Below are positions 1 to 8,373 of a stretch of DNA of 64,000 bases, piece by piece. The notes beneath the pieces were generated by a model. It did not search any database. It saw nothing but the letters and a program-made list of their open reading frames with translations, and was not told where the DNA came from. A program made the translations under genes and the position numbers. This DNA is from Pseudoxanthomonas koreensis_A (GTDB lineage: Bacteria > Pseudomonadota > Gammaproteobacteria > Xanthomonadales > Xanthomonadaceae): contig NZ_CP169056.1 of the NCBI RefSeq assembly GCF_041890415.1, forward strand, positions 1,488,001 through 1,552,000, written 5' to 3'. Within the stretch, counting starts at the first letter, position 1; every line of letters starts with the position of its first letter.

Positions 1-1
1 T

Positions 2-106
2 CTGAGCCGCTTCGGCGAGGACTACGTGAGCTATATGCAGGAGGTGCCGGCCTTCATACCGCGACGCCGGCGCGGTCCTGTCCGATCGGCGGGGGAAGCC
101 CGATGA
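2..106 (+). CDS. C-terminal fragment of an isoprenylcysteine carboxyl methyltransferase-like protein
   Basis: Only the last 34 codons lie in the window, reading in from the left edge to a TGA at 104-106. The tail RFGEDYVSYMQEVPAFIP resembles the conserved end of ICMT/PEMT-type small membrane methyltransferases, which typically finish R-F-G-x-x-Y-x-x-Y-x-x-x-V-P-x-[FW]-[LI]-P. The assignment rests on this tail alone. The gene begins outside the window, so nothing can be said about its catalytic part. Confidence 0.55.
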   Translation: MSRFGEDYVSYMQEVPAFIPRRRRGPVRSAGEAR

Positions 107-186
107 AGGCCGACCGTCGTGTTCCATCCCTTCGTGCTCTAGCAGTCTCGCTGTTTCGCCTCACATCCATGCAAGGAGTCCACACA

Positions 187-606
187 ATGAACAACGTCAC
201 ACATGCCGCCTGTTTTTCTGGCCCACGCACCAATCCCAATCGCTGGTTCGCCGCGCTGGCGCTGGCGGGCGCCTTCGCCTTCTCCTTCGCACTGCCGGGG
301 GTTGCTTCCGCGGGCGAAGGCGGGTTCCGCCACAACGTGTTGATGCGCGGCCAGGTTCTGGAGACGCAGGACGACACACTGGTGGTCTGCGTCGGCAAGG
401 CCGACGGAGCCCAGGTCGACCAGGTGCTGGATGTGATCCGGCACAAGCGCCGTAACCGCGGTCCTCGGGATATCGGGCCGCGCTTTCGCCGGGAAGCCGT
501 CGGTCAGGTGCGCATCACCGGGCTGTTCGACGACCACTACGCAGACGCTGAAGTGATCTCCGGAACGCCCAAGGTCAATGACATCGTCGAGCTGATTCGA
601 CCGTGA
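187..606 (+). CDS. Exported hypothetical protein with a FlgT-C-like beta domain
   Basis: This 139-residue protein is not recognised as a named family. The start at 187 was chosen because a good ribosome binding site (AAGGAG) ends about 8 bases upstream. Residues 1-42 look like a long signal peptide ending V-A-S-A before Gly43, so the product is probably periplasmic. The mature part alternates short beta-like stretches (GQVLETQDDTLVVCVGKADG, then VGQVRITGLFDDHYADAEVI, then DIVELIR). That pattern recalls the small beta-barrel domains at the end of FlgT-like proteins, but this is an inference from pattern. The gene stands alone between a methyltransferase end and the RNase gene. Confidence 0.6.
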   Translation: MNNVTHAACFSGPRTNPNRWFAALALAGAFAFSFALPGVASAGEGGFRHNVLMRGQVLETQDDTLVVCVGKADGAQVDQVLDVIRHKRRNRGPRDIGPRFRREAVGQVRITGLFDDHYADAEVISGTPKVNDIVELIRP

Positions 607-687
607 GCAAGCCACGCGTCCGGCGCAATCTGCGCCGGACGTGCGCCCGCTGTCCGCCCTCACTTCCTGCCAGAACCGGAGCTCATC

Positions 688-2073
688 ATGACCTCGACTT
701 CCCGCCCGACGCTGCAGTTCCTCGGTGCCGCCGGCACCGTCACCGGATCGCGCTACCTGGTCGAGGCCAACGGTCAGCGCGTGCTCGTGGACTGCGGCCT
801 GTTCCAGGGCTACAAGCAATTGCGCGACCGCAACTGGGCTCCGTTTCCCGTCGAGCCGTCATCAATCGACGCGGTGGTCCTGACCCACGCCCACCTGGAC
901 CATTCTGGCTACTTGCCCGCACTGGTCAAACAAGGGTTCCGCGGCCGGATCCACTGCACCCATGGCAGCGTGGCCCTGTGCGGCCTGCTGCTTCCCGACA
1001 GCGGACACCTGCTCGAAGAGGAGGCCAAGTACGCGGCCCGCAAGGGGTACTCCAAGCACAAGGAACCACGACCGCTTTATACCGAGGATGACGCCCGCCG
1101 CAGCCTGAAGCAGCTCAAGGGGCATGACTATGGTCGCGACATCGAGGTCACATCAGGCGTCACGATCCGCTTCCATCCTGCCGGCCACATCCTGGGCGCT
1201 GCCCATGTCAGCCTGGACGTCCAGGGCCAGCGCCTGCACTTCAGTGGCGACCTGGGACGGCAGCAAGAGTCGCTGATGAATCCGCCGACGCCCCTGCCCG
1301 CCTGTGACGTACTGGTCTGCGAATCCACATATGGCAATCGGGAACACGTTCCGATCGACCAGGAGGCGGAGCTGGCCCCCATCATCCGCCGCGTCGCTGC
1401 CCGTGGGGGCGTAATCGTCATTCCGGCCTTTGCCATCGGTCGCGCCCAGGCGCTCATGCTGCATATCGCCCGGTTGCGCGAGCGCAAGGACATCCCTCGC
1501 GTGCCGCTCTACCTCAACAGCCCGATGGCAATCAACGCGACCCGGCACTACCACGCCCACCATTCCGAGCACCACGTGTCCGAAGAGGACTGCCAGCGGA
1601 TGTTCGACGTGGCCACCTTCGTCAACACTGTAGAAGAGTCGAAGGCGCTCAACCGCCAGCGCGGGCCGATGATCATCATCTCGGCCAGCGGCATGATCAC
1701 CGGCGGGCGCGTGTTGCACCACATCGAGGCGTTCGGCCCCGATGACTGCAACGCGATCCTGCTCGCGGGCTACCAGGCCGGAGGAACACGCGGTGCCGCG
1801 CTGGCGGCAGGCAAGCGCACGTTGCGCATGTTCGGCCGCGAGGTCCCCATCCGCGCTGAAGTGGTGCAGCTGGAAGGCTTCTCCGGCCACGCCGACGCCG
1901 GGGAGTTGCTGGACTGGATGCGCACCGCGCCGTCCGCGCCGCGCGTGGTGTACCTCACCCATGGCGAGCCCGATGCAGCCGACACACTGCGCGCGCGCGT
2001 GCAGCGTGAACTGGGCTGGCGTGCGCGCGTGCCGGAGCACCTGGAGCAAGTCGGATTGGAGGATGCGAGATGA
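688..2073 (+). CDS. Metallo-beta-lactamase fold RNA-processing exonuclease (beta-CASP family)
   Basis: The 461-residue product carries the zinc-binding signature T-H-A-H-L-D-H at residues 66-72. The lactamase half is followed by a beta-CASP part and then the RNA-specificity region near the C terminus, with E-G-F-S-G-H-A-D and V-Y-L-T-H-G. This architecture is that of the YSH1/CPSF73-like bacterial RNases that act on RNA ends in the cytoplasm. A CGGAGC motif precedes the ATG. Its TGA overlaps the ATG of the next gene (ATGA), so the pair were translationally coupled. In other proteobacteria this gene is commonly followed by an intact nucleoside phosphorylase and a PRPP synthetase; here the run is broken. 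Confidence 0.85.
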   Translation: MTSTSRPTLQFLGAAGTVTGSRYLVEANGQRVLVDCGLFQGYKQLRDRNWAPFPVEPSSIDAVVLTHAHLDHSGYLPALVKQGFRGRIHCTHGSVALCGLLLPDSGHLLEEEAKYAARKGYSKHKEPRPLYTEDDARRSLKQLKGHDYGRDIEVTSGVTIRFHPAGHILGAAHVSLDVQGQRLHFSGDLGRQQESLMNPPTPLPACDVLVCESTYGNREHVPIDQEAELAPIIRRVAARGGVIVIPAFAIGRAQALMLHIARLRERKDIPRVPLYLNSPMAINATRHYHAHHSEHHVSEEDCQRMFDVATFVNTVEESKALNRQRGPMIIISASGMITGGRVLHHIEAFGPDDCNAILLAGYQAGGTRGAALAAGKRTLRMFGREVPIRAEVVQLEGFSGHADAGELLDWMRTAPSAPRVVYLTHGEPDAADTLRARVQRELGWRARVPEHLEQVGLEDAR

Positions 2074-2660
2074 CCACGCAGGCCCCGGGCCACACCCGCC
2101 TGCGCGTCACCCGTGCCGGCATCGACACCTACCAGCAGCCGGTGGTCTATATGCACCGTGACTGCGAAGTCTGCCGCTCGGAAGGCTTTGCCGCGATGAC
2201 GCGCGTGAGGCTGGACGTCGGCGCGCGCACGCTGGTGGCGACGCTGAACGTGGTCGTCGACGATCGGCTCGGCCTCGACGAGGTGGCGCTGTCGGAGGCC
2301 GCGTGGACGCTCCTCGATCCCATGCGCGATGCCCTCGCCCGGGTGCGGCATGCGGAACCCGCGTCGTCGGCAGGCGCGCTCCGCGCCAAGGTGTTCGGGG
2401 CACGGCTGGACGACGCGCAGTACCTCGCCCTGGTGCAGGACGTGATGGAAAGCAGGCTGTCGGACCTGGAGCTTGCCGCTTTCGTCACGGCCAGCGCGGG
2501 CGACCGCCTCGACAACGCCGAGACGACCTCGCTGACACGGGCCATGATCGCCGTTGGCCAGCGCCTGGATTGGGGCGATGGGCCGGTGCTGGACAAGCAT
2601 CGCGTCGGCGGCCTGCAAATCGGCCGGCAAGTCGCGCATCAGCGCCAGCTGTCTTGCTAG
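2070..2660 (+). pseudogene. Truncated thymidine/AMP phosphorylase-like gene (5' part only)
   Basis: The reading frame begins in ATGA overlap with the upstream RNase gene. It matches the N-terminal third of archaeal-type thymidine/AMP phosphorylases (TIGR02645-like), including the start of the phosphate-binding motif D-K-H-R-V-G-G-L. The family continues P-G-N-x-T/S after that motif. Here the sequence switches at about base 2612 to unrelated residues QIGRQVAHQRQLSC and a stop at 2658. Family members are about 500 residues, so roughly two thirds of the enzyme, including most of the active site, is missing. The gene must be non-functional. The switch point coincides with the start of a KfrA-like remnant on the other strand, so the break is a recombination junction and not a point mutation. 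Confidence 0.8.
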
Positions 2661-3003
2661 TGCTTCAGCCTTGGCCTGCTGGATTTCAGCCTGCCGCTGG
2701 GCCTCCATGGCGTTGGCGTTGCTTTGCTCCAGAACGCACGAGTTGCGCTTTCTGGACCGCTGCCTGCTTCTTTTGAAGGTCCGCAAGACGGCTTTGGAAC
2801 TCCCTGCTCTACTGCCGGGCGCGATCGACTTCGGCATGGGCCCGGTCCTCGGTCGCCTGGATATGCTTCGCCAGTGTTTCCCGTTCGGCCTGGGCAGTGT
2901 CTTGGAGCGCCTGCAGGCGTCGATCGGCTGCTTGTCGCGCGGTTTCGGCGTTCGCCGCTTGCTCCAGCGCAACGTCGCGCTGTTGCGCCAATTCGTCAGA
3001 ACC
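2612..3003 (-). pseudogene. Decayed KfrA-like coiled-coil plasmid protein fragment
   Basis: Read on the minus strand, this stretch encodes an Ala/Gln/Glu-rich coiled coil (DELAQQRDVALEQAANAETA onward). A TAG interrupts it at 2809-2811, and a frameshift follows before coil sequence resumes (EIQQAKAEALARQLALMRDL). Such long alanine-rich coils are typical of KfrA-type plasmid and integrative-element DNA-binding proteins. The helix-turn-helix N terminus is absent, so only the coil survives. It lies exactly between the broken phosphorylase gene and the hydrolase operon and marks old mobile DNA. The KfrA name is inferred from coil composition and context. Confidence 0.55.
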
Positions 3004-4108
3004 TAGCGCCGCCATTCTTCGTGCTGATCCAATAGAGAATCAGGTCTGCGATCTGCAGATTGTTGGTGTCCATCATGAGCATGTGACTGTTGCCCCGCAG
3101 CCCGGCCTCGGTCGTGGTCATGAGACGTACGTCGCCCCCTGCCGCATCCACGCGCTTCTTGAACTGCTCGCAGTCGTCAAAGCGAGCCTTCCAGTTCGGG
3201 GCAGGCAGCCGGGTGTCCGCGGCGAGGTAATCGCCAAACACGATCAGGGTCGGAATCCTTGCCAGGGATTCGATCTCCGCGTCGGAGTGCGTCGCGGCAC
3301 CGCAAGTGCCGGGTTCGATCATGACGATCGCGCGGATCCCGTGTGGGTCGATGATCGCCGATTTCAGCGGATACGGTCCGGACTGCGAGTGACTGAGCAG
3401 GACTGCCCCGTCGAGTTCTCGCGCCAGCGCTGCGAGCGCCTTCCAGTTGGGGTTTGCAGCACGCGAGGCGCCAAGCAGGTCGGGAACGCCTTGCTTGGAG
3501 AACTCTGCAGCCGCCTCGACCGGAAACTTCGTCTCCGGGAAGGCACTGTCCGGCTCGGGGCCGATGCGGAAATTGGTCCACGCGCCAAACCGATCACCCA
3601 GCCTGAGCACGGCCGGTGGCGCATCCGGCGCGAGATCCTTGGCACGCGCGGAGTTGAAGACCGAGGCATCGAACCCCGAGCGCCCGCGACCGATCTGGTC
3701 GACGACGTAGGTGGGATGGCCGTTGCGGACAAAGTACTCGTACCAGCCCATGCGACCGTCCGGCGTTGTGTCGTAGGACTTTCCGGTCAGCGTGGCGCCG
3801 TGAACCAGAACTACCGGCACCTTGTCCGCGCCGTCGGCCACCATGTAGTCGACGTACATCTGGTTGATCGTGATCCGGTCTGCAGGACCGAAACCGCCGA
3901 GCTCGACGGCCGACCTCTCGACCTGCTCGCCTCCGATGAAGAAGCTGCCGCGCGCCTTGAGAACGAGCGGGCTCTGGGCCGGCTGGACATCATTCAACGC
4001 CTGGGCGGCAACGGGGCCCTGCGCGGCTATCGCGCAACCAAGCAGTGCCGTGGCGACCGCCGAACGCAGCGCTCGAGGCGCCCCGCCTCGGGTTGGGGAA
4101 GAAGACAT
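2996..4108 (-). CDS. Exported alpha/beta hydrolase (esterase-like)
   Basis: The start at 4108 has an AAGGAG site nine bases upstream; in-frame ATGs further out lack one. The 370-residue product has a Sec-type signal sequence ending near V-A-A-Q-A. The hydrolase fold is seen in the oxyanion segment V-V-L-V-H-G-A, the nucleophile elbow S-H-S-Q-S-G (Ser in place of the usual first Gly), an acid candidate in V-F-G-D-Y and a histidine in G-N-S-H-M-L. The substrate is unknown. It lies 44 bases downstream of the cupin-decarboxylase gene and is probably the last gene of that operon. The final residues abut the KfrA remnant, so the native C terminus may have been altered. Confidence 0.75.
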   Translation of the reverse strand: MSSSPTRGGAPRALRSAVATALLGCAIAAQGPVAAQALNDVQPAQSPLVLKARGSFFIGGEQVERSAVELGGFGPADRITINQMYVDYMVADGADKVPVVLVHGATLTGKSYDTTPDGRMGWYEYFVRNGHPTYVVDQIGRGRSGFDASVFNSARAKDLAPDAPPAVLRLGDRFGAWTNFRIGPEPDSAFPETKFPVEAAAEFSKQGVPDLLGASRAANPNWKALAALARELDGAVLLSHSQSGPYPLKSAIIDPHGIRAIVMIEPGTCGAATHSDAEIESLARIPTLIVFGDYLAADTRLPAPNWKARFDDCEQFKKRVDAAGGDVRLMTTTEAGLRGNSHMLMMDTNNLQIADLILYWISTKNGGARF

Positions 4109-4152
4109 GCTTGCACTCCTTGGGTGATGTGATTCGGATCCCGTCATCTGGA

Positions 4153-5289
4153 TCACGGCGTTGCCGGCGGCGCCAGCGCCTGGGCCAGTGCGTCACTGGC
4201 GCGCCGGGCTGCCGCCTGGTCGCCGCTTTCGGCCAGCAGCGCGACCAGATGCTGGAGCTGCCCGGCGGACAGCCCGACCCGCAGGCTCGCGCGCATGTGC
4301 GACCGCAGCTGTGCCTCGACACCGGGCATGGCCGCCAATGCGCCCACCGTGGCCAGCTCACGACTCTTCCAGTCGAGGTTGTCGCGCTCGAAGATGTCTC
4401 CGAACAGGTGGGCCTGCAGGAACTGGTTGATGACGGGCGCAAAGTCCATCACCGGGCCTTCGACTGGCGCCCCGGCGATCCGGGTCTGGTTGGCCTTGCC
4501 CGCCGCCAGCAGTGCCTCCCCGGTGGGCACCGCCCGGCCGGGTTCACGGCCCGCCGCGTCCTGGATGCCTCGTTGCCTGCGCTCTTCGACCACGTTCATC
4601 AACGTCCCCAGCGCATTGAGGCTGCGCGGAAAGCCGACGTAGGCGTAAAGCTGCACGAGGATCTCCCTTGACTCGCTGACGCTCAGGCCAGCATCGAGAC
4701 CTCGGCTCAGTGCGCTTTCGAGTCCGGGCATGTCGCTGGTGGCCATGGCGGCTGCGATCAACGGGATCGCCTGCTCCCTGTCGGAGAGCGGTTGGTCGGC
4801 AGGCGGATCGAAGGACGCGCCCTGCGGGTCTGCTTCCACCTTTTCCATCCACTGCACGGACTTTCCATCGGGCACGCGGCTGATGGCCAGATGGGTCATG
4901 GGCGCGGTCGGCCCGGCACCATGCCAATGCTTGACCCCCGGCGGGCAGATGACCACATCGCCCGGGTGGATCTGCTGGATGGGCTTGCCCCATTCCTGCG
5001 TCAGCCCGGACCCGGATACGACCACCAGACGCTGCCCGGCGGGATGGATGTGCCAGGCCGAGCGCGCGCCCGGTTCGAAGGTGACGTACGCGGCCGACAC
5101 CGGAATGTCGGCATCGGCGACAAAGAGCGGCTCGACGCGGACCGCTCCCGTGAAGCGATCCGACGGACCGAACGCGATTTCCTGTGTTCCGGCCCGGATC
5201 ACCTGCTGACCGACCGGCGGCTCGTTCGCATCGACGACGCCCGCCAATGAGGCCGCGGCGCAGGCTGAAAGCAGCCAAACCTTCTTCAT
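4153..5289 (-). CDS. Exported cupin-carboxymuconolactone decarboxylase fusion protein
   Basis: The 378-residue protein starts with a short signal peptide (MKKVWLLSACAAASLAGVVD). Residues about 60-135 form a cupin barrel with the metal-site pattern A-W-H-I-H-P-A-G-Q and P-P-G-V-K-H-W-H-G-A. Two carboxymuconolactone-decarboxylase/AhpD-like helical repeats follow, around S-E-S-R-E-I-L-V-Q-L-Y-A-Y-V-G-F-P and S-R-E-L-A-T-V-G-A-L-A. Such fusions are often annotated as oxidoreductase or detoxification proteins, but the reaction is unknown. The ATG overlaps the stop of the upstream hydrolase gene (ATGA), so the two are translationally coupled. The signal peptide implies a periplasmic location, unusual for this domain pair. 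Confidence 0.8.
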   Translation of the reverse strand: MKKVWLLSACAAASLAGVVDANEPPVGQQVIRAGTQEIAFGPSDRFTGAVRVEPLFVADADIPVSAAYVTFEPGARSAWHIHPAGQRLVVVSGSGLTQEWGKPIQQIHPGDVVICPPGVKHWHGAGPTAPMTHLAISRVPDGKSVQWMEKVEADPQGASFDPPADQPLSDREQAIPLIAAAMATSDMPGLESALSRGLDAGLSVSESREILVQLYAYVGFPRSLNALGTLMNVVEERRQRGIQDAAGREPGRAVPTGEALLAAGKANQTRIAGAPVEGPVMDFAPVINQFLQAHLFGDIFERDNLDWKSRELATVGALAAMPGVEAQLRSHMRASLRVGLSAGQLQHLVALLAESGDQAAARRASDALAQALAPPATP

Positions 5290-6365
5290 TCCCGTTCTCC
5301 CGATGCGAGCGTTCCGGCGTAGAACGGCGCCAGTTTGCCCATCGCCGATTCCACGTATTCGGGCACCCAGTAGGTCTCGATGTGCGTCGCACCCTCGATC
5401 ATGAACAGCTCCTTGCGCGTCGTGCCGGTGGCCAGCGGGATTGCCTCTTCGGACATGTACAGGCTGTCGGCCTCGGCGCCCGCGATCATCAGCAGCGGCT
5501 GGTCGATCAGCTCCAGCTGATCCGTGGCATCGAAGCGCATCAGGTCGAGCAGACTGCTCATCGTGTATTTGCTGGACGCATTCGGGTGGGCGTGGGTCCG
5601 ACCGTAGTACATCAGTCCCTGGCGATACAGCTCGAACGGCAGGGCGGCGATCTGTTCATCGGTCAGCTGCACATCGTTGGCATAGGCCACCTGTCCGCCG
5701 GCTGCTTCCGCAGCGCGGGCATCGGAGGCCTGGCGGAGGCGCGCCGGGATGGTGTCCAGCTGCGAGTCCATGTAGCCATTCCGGCGCACTCGTCCCGAGT
5801 TGAACATGCTCAGGGTGGCCACCGCCTTGAAGCGCTTGTCGGTCTGCGCGGCCTTCAGGGCGTACCCGCCCCCGCCGCAGATGCCGAGCAGGCCCAGGCG
5901 GTCGGCATCCACGCCCGGGAAGCCCGAGATGAAGTCGGCCATGCCGTGGATGTCTTCGACCCGATGGGTCGGCGTGTCGATGTAGCGCGGCTCGCCGCCG
6001 CTGCCGCCCTGGTAGGCGGCGTCCGCCGCAATCGCGATGTAGCCCCGCTCGGCCAGGCGCTGGGCGTACAGGCCCGCGACCTGTTCCTTGACGCCGCCAT
6101 TGGGATGCGCCACGACGACGGCGGGGTAGTTCTTTCCGGGATCGTAGCTGGCGGGCAGATAGACATTGGCGGCGATGCGCACGCCATCGAGCTCGTAGTC
6201 CACCGGGCGGAGGTTGACCCGGCCCGGGAGGTTCCCGGTGATCGCACCGTCGTAGGCCAGCGTGAACGGATTGGCCCGGTAGTCGGCGGCCCCGGCGTCC
6301 TGTGCCGAGACCGCGAACAGCGCTGCCATCACGGCGGCCTTGGTGCGGGTGAGCTTCAGCGGCAC
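5286..6365 (-). CDS. Exported dienelactone-hydrolase-like alpha/beta hydrolase
   Basis: The GTG at 6365 was chosen because GAGGA lies eight bases upstream and it yields a compact signal peptide (MPLKLTRTKAAVMAALFAV). An ATG at 6401 is an alternative with a weaker site. The nucleophile elbow reads L-G-I-C-G-G-G-G, a cysteine in place of serine, as in dienelactone hydrolases. The acid is likely in A-G-A-E-A-D-S and the histidine in G-A-T-H-I-E. It is the first gene of a three-gene operon of exported enzymes and is divergent from a LysR regulator 100 bases away. Hydrolysis of a cyclic ester or lactone is plausible; the real substrate is unknown. Confidence 0.75.
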   Translation of the reverse strand: MPLKLTRTKAAVMAALFAVSAQDAGAADYRANPFTLAYDGAITGNLPGRVNLRPVDYELDGVRIAANVYLPASYDPGKNYPAVVVAHPNGGVKEQVAGLYAQRLAERGYIAIAADAAYQGGSGGEPRYIDTPTHRVEDIHGMADFISGFPGVDADRLGLLGICGGGGYALKAAQTDKRFKAVATLSMFNSGRVRRNGYMDSQLDTIPARLRQASDARAAEAAGGQVAYANDVQLTDEQIAALPFELYRQGLMYYGRTHAHPNASSKYTMSSLLDLMRFDATDQLELIDQPLLMIAGAEADSLYMSEEAIPLATGTTRKELFMIEGATHIETYWVPEYVESAMGKLAPFYAGTLASGERE

Positions 6366-6467
6366 GGGGTTTTTCCTCGGCAGTACCTGGCAAGGCGCCA
6401 TGATCGCCCGAGCTTTGATGCTGAAAAAGTAGTAAAACGAGAATGGGTCTATATCAAGGATTCATCA
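6366..6467. promoter_or_regulatory. Divergent promoter region between the hydrolase operon and lysR
   Basis: This short spacer separates the two divergent starts and is clearly AT-richer than its neighbours around 6418-6466. It should contain both promoters and the LysR binding site. I see no clean T-N11-A palindrome that I would call with certainty. Confidence 0.45.
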
Positions 6468-7361
6468 ATGGAGCGGCACGACCTGCCCGACCTCGTGGCG
6501 TTCCTGACCGTGGCCGAGGAGCGAAGCTTCACCAGGGCCGCGGCGAAGCTGGGAACGTCGCAATCGTCGGTCAGCCACACCATCCGTCGGCTTGAAAGCC
6601 GACTGGGAGTACGACTCCTGATGCGAAGCACACGCAGCGTCTCGCCCACTGTAGCGGGGGAAGAGCTCATCGCGACGCTGAAGCCGGCACTGGCGGACAT
6701 TGACGCCAAGCTCGGGATGCTGGGGGAGCTGCGGGACAAGCCTGCCGGCACGATTCGAATATCCACCAGTCGCCATGCGGCTCAACGGGTGCTCGTACCG
6801 GTCCTCACGGCTCTATTGGCAAAGTTCCCTGACATCCATGTCGAGCTGTCGACCGACGGCACCCTGGTCGACATCGTGGCCGACCGCTTCGACGCCGGCG
6901 TGCGCCTGGGCGAGCAGGTCGCCAAGGACATGATCGCGGTGCCGATCAGCCCTGATCTGCGTTTGGCGGTGGTCGGCTCACCCAGCTATTTCGATCGGCA
7001 CGACAGACCGGCACACCCAGACGACCTCACCACACATCGATGCATCAACCTTCGCATGCCGACGCACGGGGCGATCTACAACTGGGAGTTCTCGCAAGCC
7101 GGCCGCGAGCTGCAGGTCCGGGTCGACGGCCAAGTGACTGTGAACGACTCCATCGTGGCGGTGGACGCCGCGATCGGCGGGATGGGCCTTGCCTGCCTGA
7201 TGGAGGATCTCGTCGCTCCGGCCGTGGCCGATGGCCGTCTGGTCAGGGTGCTGGAGGAATGGTGCGAGCCGTTTGCCGGATACCACCTGTACTACCCGAG
7301 CCGACGTCAGCCATCCCAGGCCTTCTCACTGGTCCTCGAGGCACTCAGGTACCGGCCCTGA
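6468..7361 (+). CDS. LysR-family transcriptional regulator
   Basis: The 297-residue product has an N-terminal winged helix-turn-helix at residues 1-65 (FLTVAEERSFTRAAAKLGTS then SQSSVSHTIRRLESRLG). The periplasmic-binding-protein-like effector domain follows. An AAGGA site precedes the ATG. The gene is divergent from the hydrolase/cupin operon with a short shared promoter region, the usual arrangement for a LysR activator and its target genes. The inducer is unknown, presumably a substrate of the exported enzymes. The closest characterised relatives are likely the PgrR/DmlR-like regulators, but I cannot discriminate further. Confidence 0.88.
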   Translation: MERHDLPDLVAFLTVAEERSFTRAAAKLGTSQSSVSHTIRRLESRLGVRLLMRSTRSVSPTVAGEELIATLKPALADIDAKLGMLGELRDKPAGTIRISTSRHAAQRVLVPVLTALLAKFPDIHVELSTDGTLVDIVADRFDAGVRLGEQVAKDMIAVPISPDLRLAVVGSPSYFDRHDRPAHPDDLTTHRCINLRMPTHGAIYNWEFSQAGRELQVRVDGQVTVNDSIVAVDAAIGGMGLACLMEDLVAPAVADGRLVRVLEEWCEPFAGYHLYYPSRRQPSQAFSLVLEALRYRP

Positions 7362-7525
7362 TCAATTCCGCAGGCGACGTCCACGATTACGCCTGCTACC
7401 CATGATAAACATCCCTAATTGTGATCTCTCAGTAGGTTGTTCACCGGGCGCAACCACGGCGGCGGAATTGCAGCGGCGCCCGCGACCAGCATTCATCGGT
7501 CATCGGCGTAGTGAGCTCACCAATT

Positions 7526-7550
7526 CCGGAGCCCTCCACGAGGGCTCCGG
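7526..7550. terminator. Terminator-like hairpin between convergent genes
   Basis: A perfect 10-bp inverted repeat (CCGGAGCCCT / AGGGCTCCGG) with a 5-base loop lies just past the stop codon of the LPMO-like gene and downstream of lysR. No long T run follows on either strand. It may act as a bidirectional or Rho-assisted stop. Confidence 0.5.
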
Positions 7551-7552
7551 TC

Positions 7553-8155
7553 TCACGCGCCCGCGCCAGCGCTTTCGCTGCTCAGCCTCAGGTCGATGCA
7601 CTGGTAGTAGAGGTCATCGGCATCCTGCGCAGACGGGTCATACGGCGCTTTCCCCTGCTCGGTCATCAGCTGGATGATCTGCAGGGTGCAGTTGTCGCAT
7701 TCCACATCGGGCAGCTTGACGTCGACCGAGTAGCGCTTGCCGTGCGGTGAATCGTCGTGGCGGCCGAAGTCGTCGATCAGGACGGTGTCGTTGTTGTGGA
7801 AATCGTCCTTGCCGCAGTTGGGCTCCCCTGCACTGCAGGTGCGCCCCGCCGGGATGATGCTCGCAGGGTTGACGAAGCCGTCGTCGCCGTCGTTGTCGAA
7901 TGCGATGCGGTAATAGCCGGGGTGCCCGACGTATTCGATCCATGACACGTTGATCGTCTCGCCGGGCGAGTACGTGTAGACATTGTCGCTGCGGGTGCCG
8001 TCAGGGCGGCCGCAGGGTGCGTTCTTGATCTCGCCGGGGCCATAGCGCGAGACGTGGGTATCACTCATGTCCACGCTGAAGTGGGCACTGGCACTTGCCG
8101 GGTACATGCCCAGCATGATCAGCAGCAAAGCTGAAATTCCGAGACGCAGGTGCAT
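7553..8155 (-). CDS. Secreted LPMO-like protein (SCE4755-type polysaccharide monooxygenase-like)
   Basis: The 200-residue protein has a signal peptide ending A-S-A-S-A directly before His25-Phe. Cleavage there would expose an N-terminal histidine, the first ligand of the copper 'histidine brace' that defines lytic polysaccharide monooxygenases. Further features are a second histidine candidate in V-G-H-P-G-Y, paired cysteines (R-T-C-S and E-P-N-C; E-C-D-N-C-T-L-Q) and a C-terminal Y-Y-Q-C-I-D. These recur in the family annotated SCE4755-type. It would act outside the cytoplasm on chitin- or glucan-like polymers, but activity in this family is not established. AAGGAG lies eight bases before the ATG. 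There is no carbohydrate-binding module and no neighbouring glycosidase. Confidence 0.7.
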   Translation of the reverse strand: MHLRLGISALLLIMLGMYPASASAHFSVDMSDTHVSRYGPGEIKNAPCGRPDGTRSDNVYTYSPGETINVSWIEYVGHPGYYRIAFDNDGDDGFVNPASIIPAGRTCSAGEPNCGKDDFHNNDTVLIDDFGRHDDSPHGKRYSVDVKLPDVECDNCTLQIIQLMTEQGKAPYDPSAQDADDLYYQCIDLRLSSESAGAGA

Positions 8156-8373
8156 CGCAAGGCTCCTTGAACCGGTATGGCCTTGCGGCTCCCGGGGGTC
8201 CCCGGCAGGTTACCAGCGCCAGCAGCGCGCGTCGTGGTCCAGGCGGCCGAGGCATCGGCGGCCTGGTGGTTGCGGTATGCGGCCGCCAGGTGCGCCGGTC
8301 TCTTGCGCGCAGTCGGCAGCGACGACAACGGCGTGTGCGCCGAAGGTGGCTGGCCGGACCGATGACGGGGTGA

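Noticed and set aside
6402..6467. A definite LysR T-N11-A box
   Set aside because: Several weak matches are possible in this AT-richer spacer, but none is palindromic enough to call.
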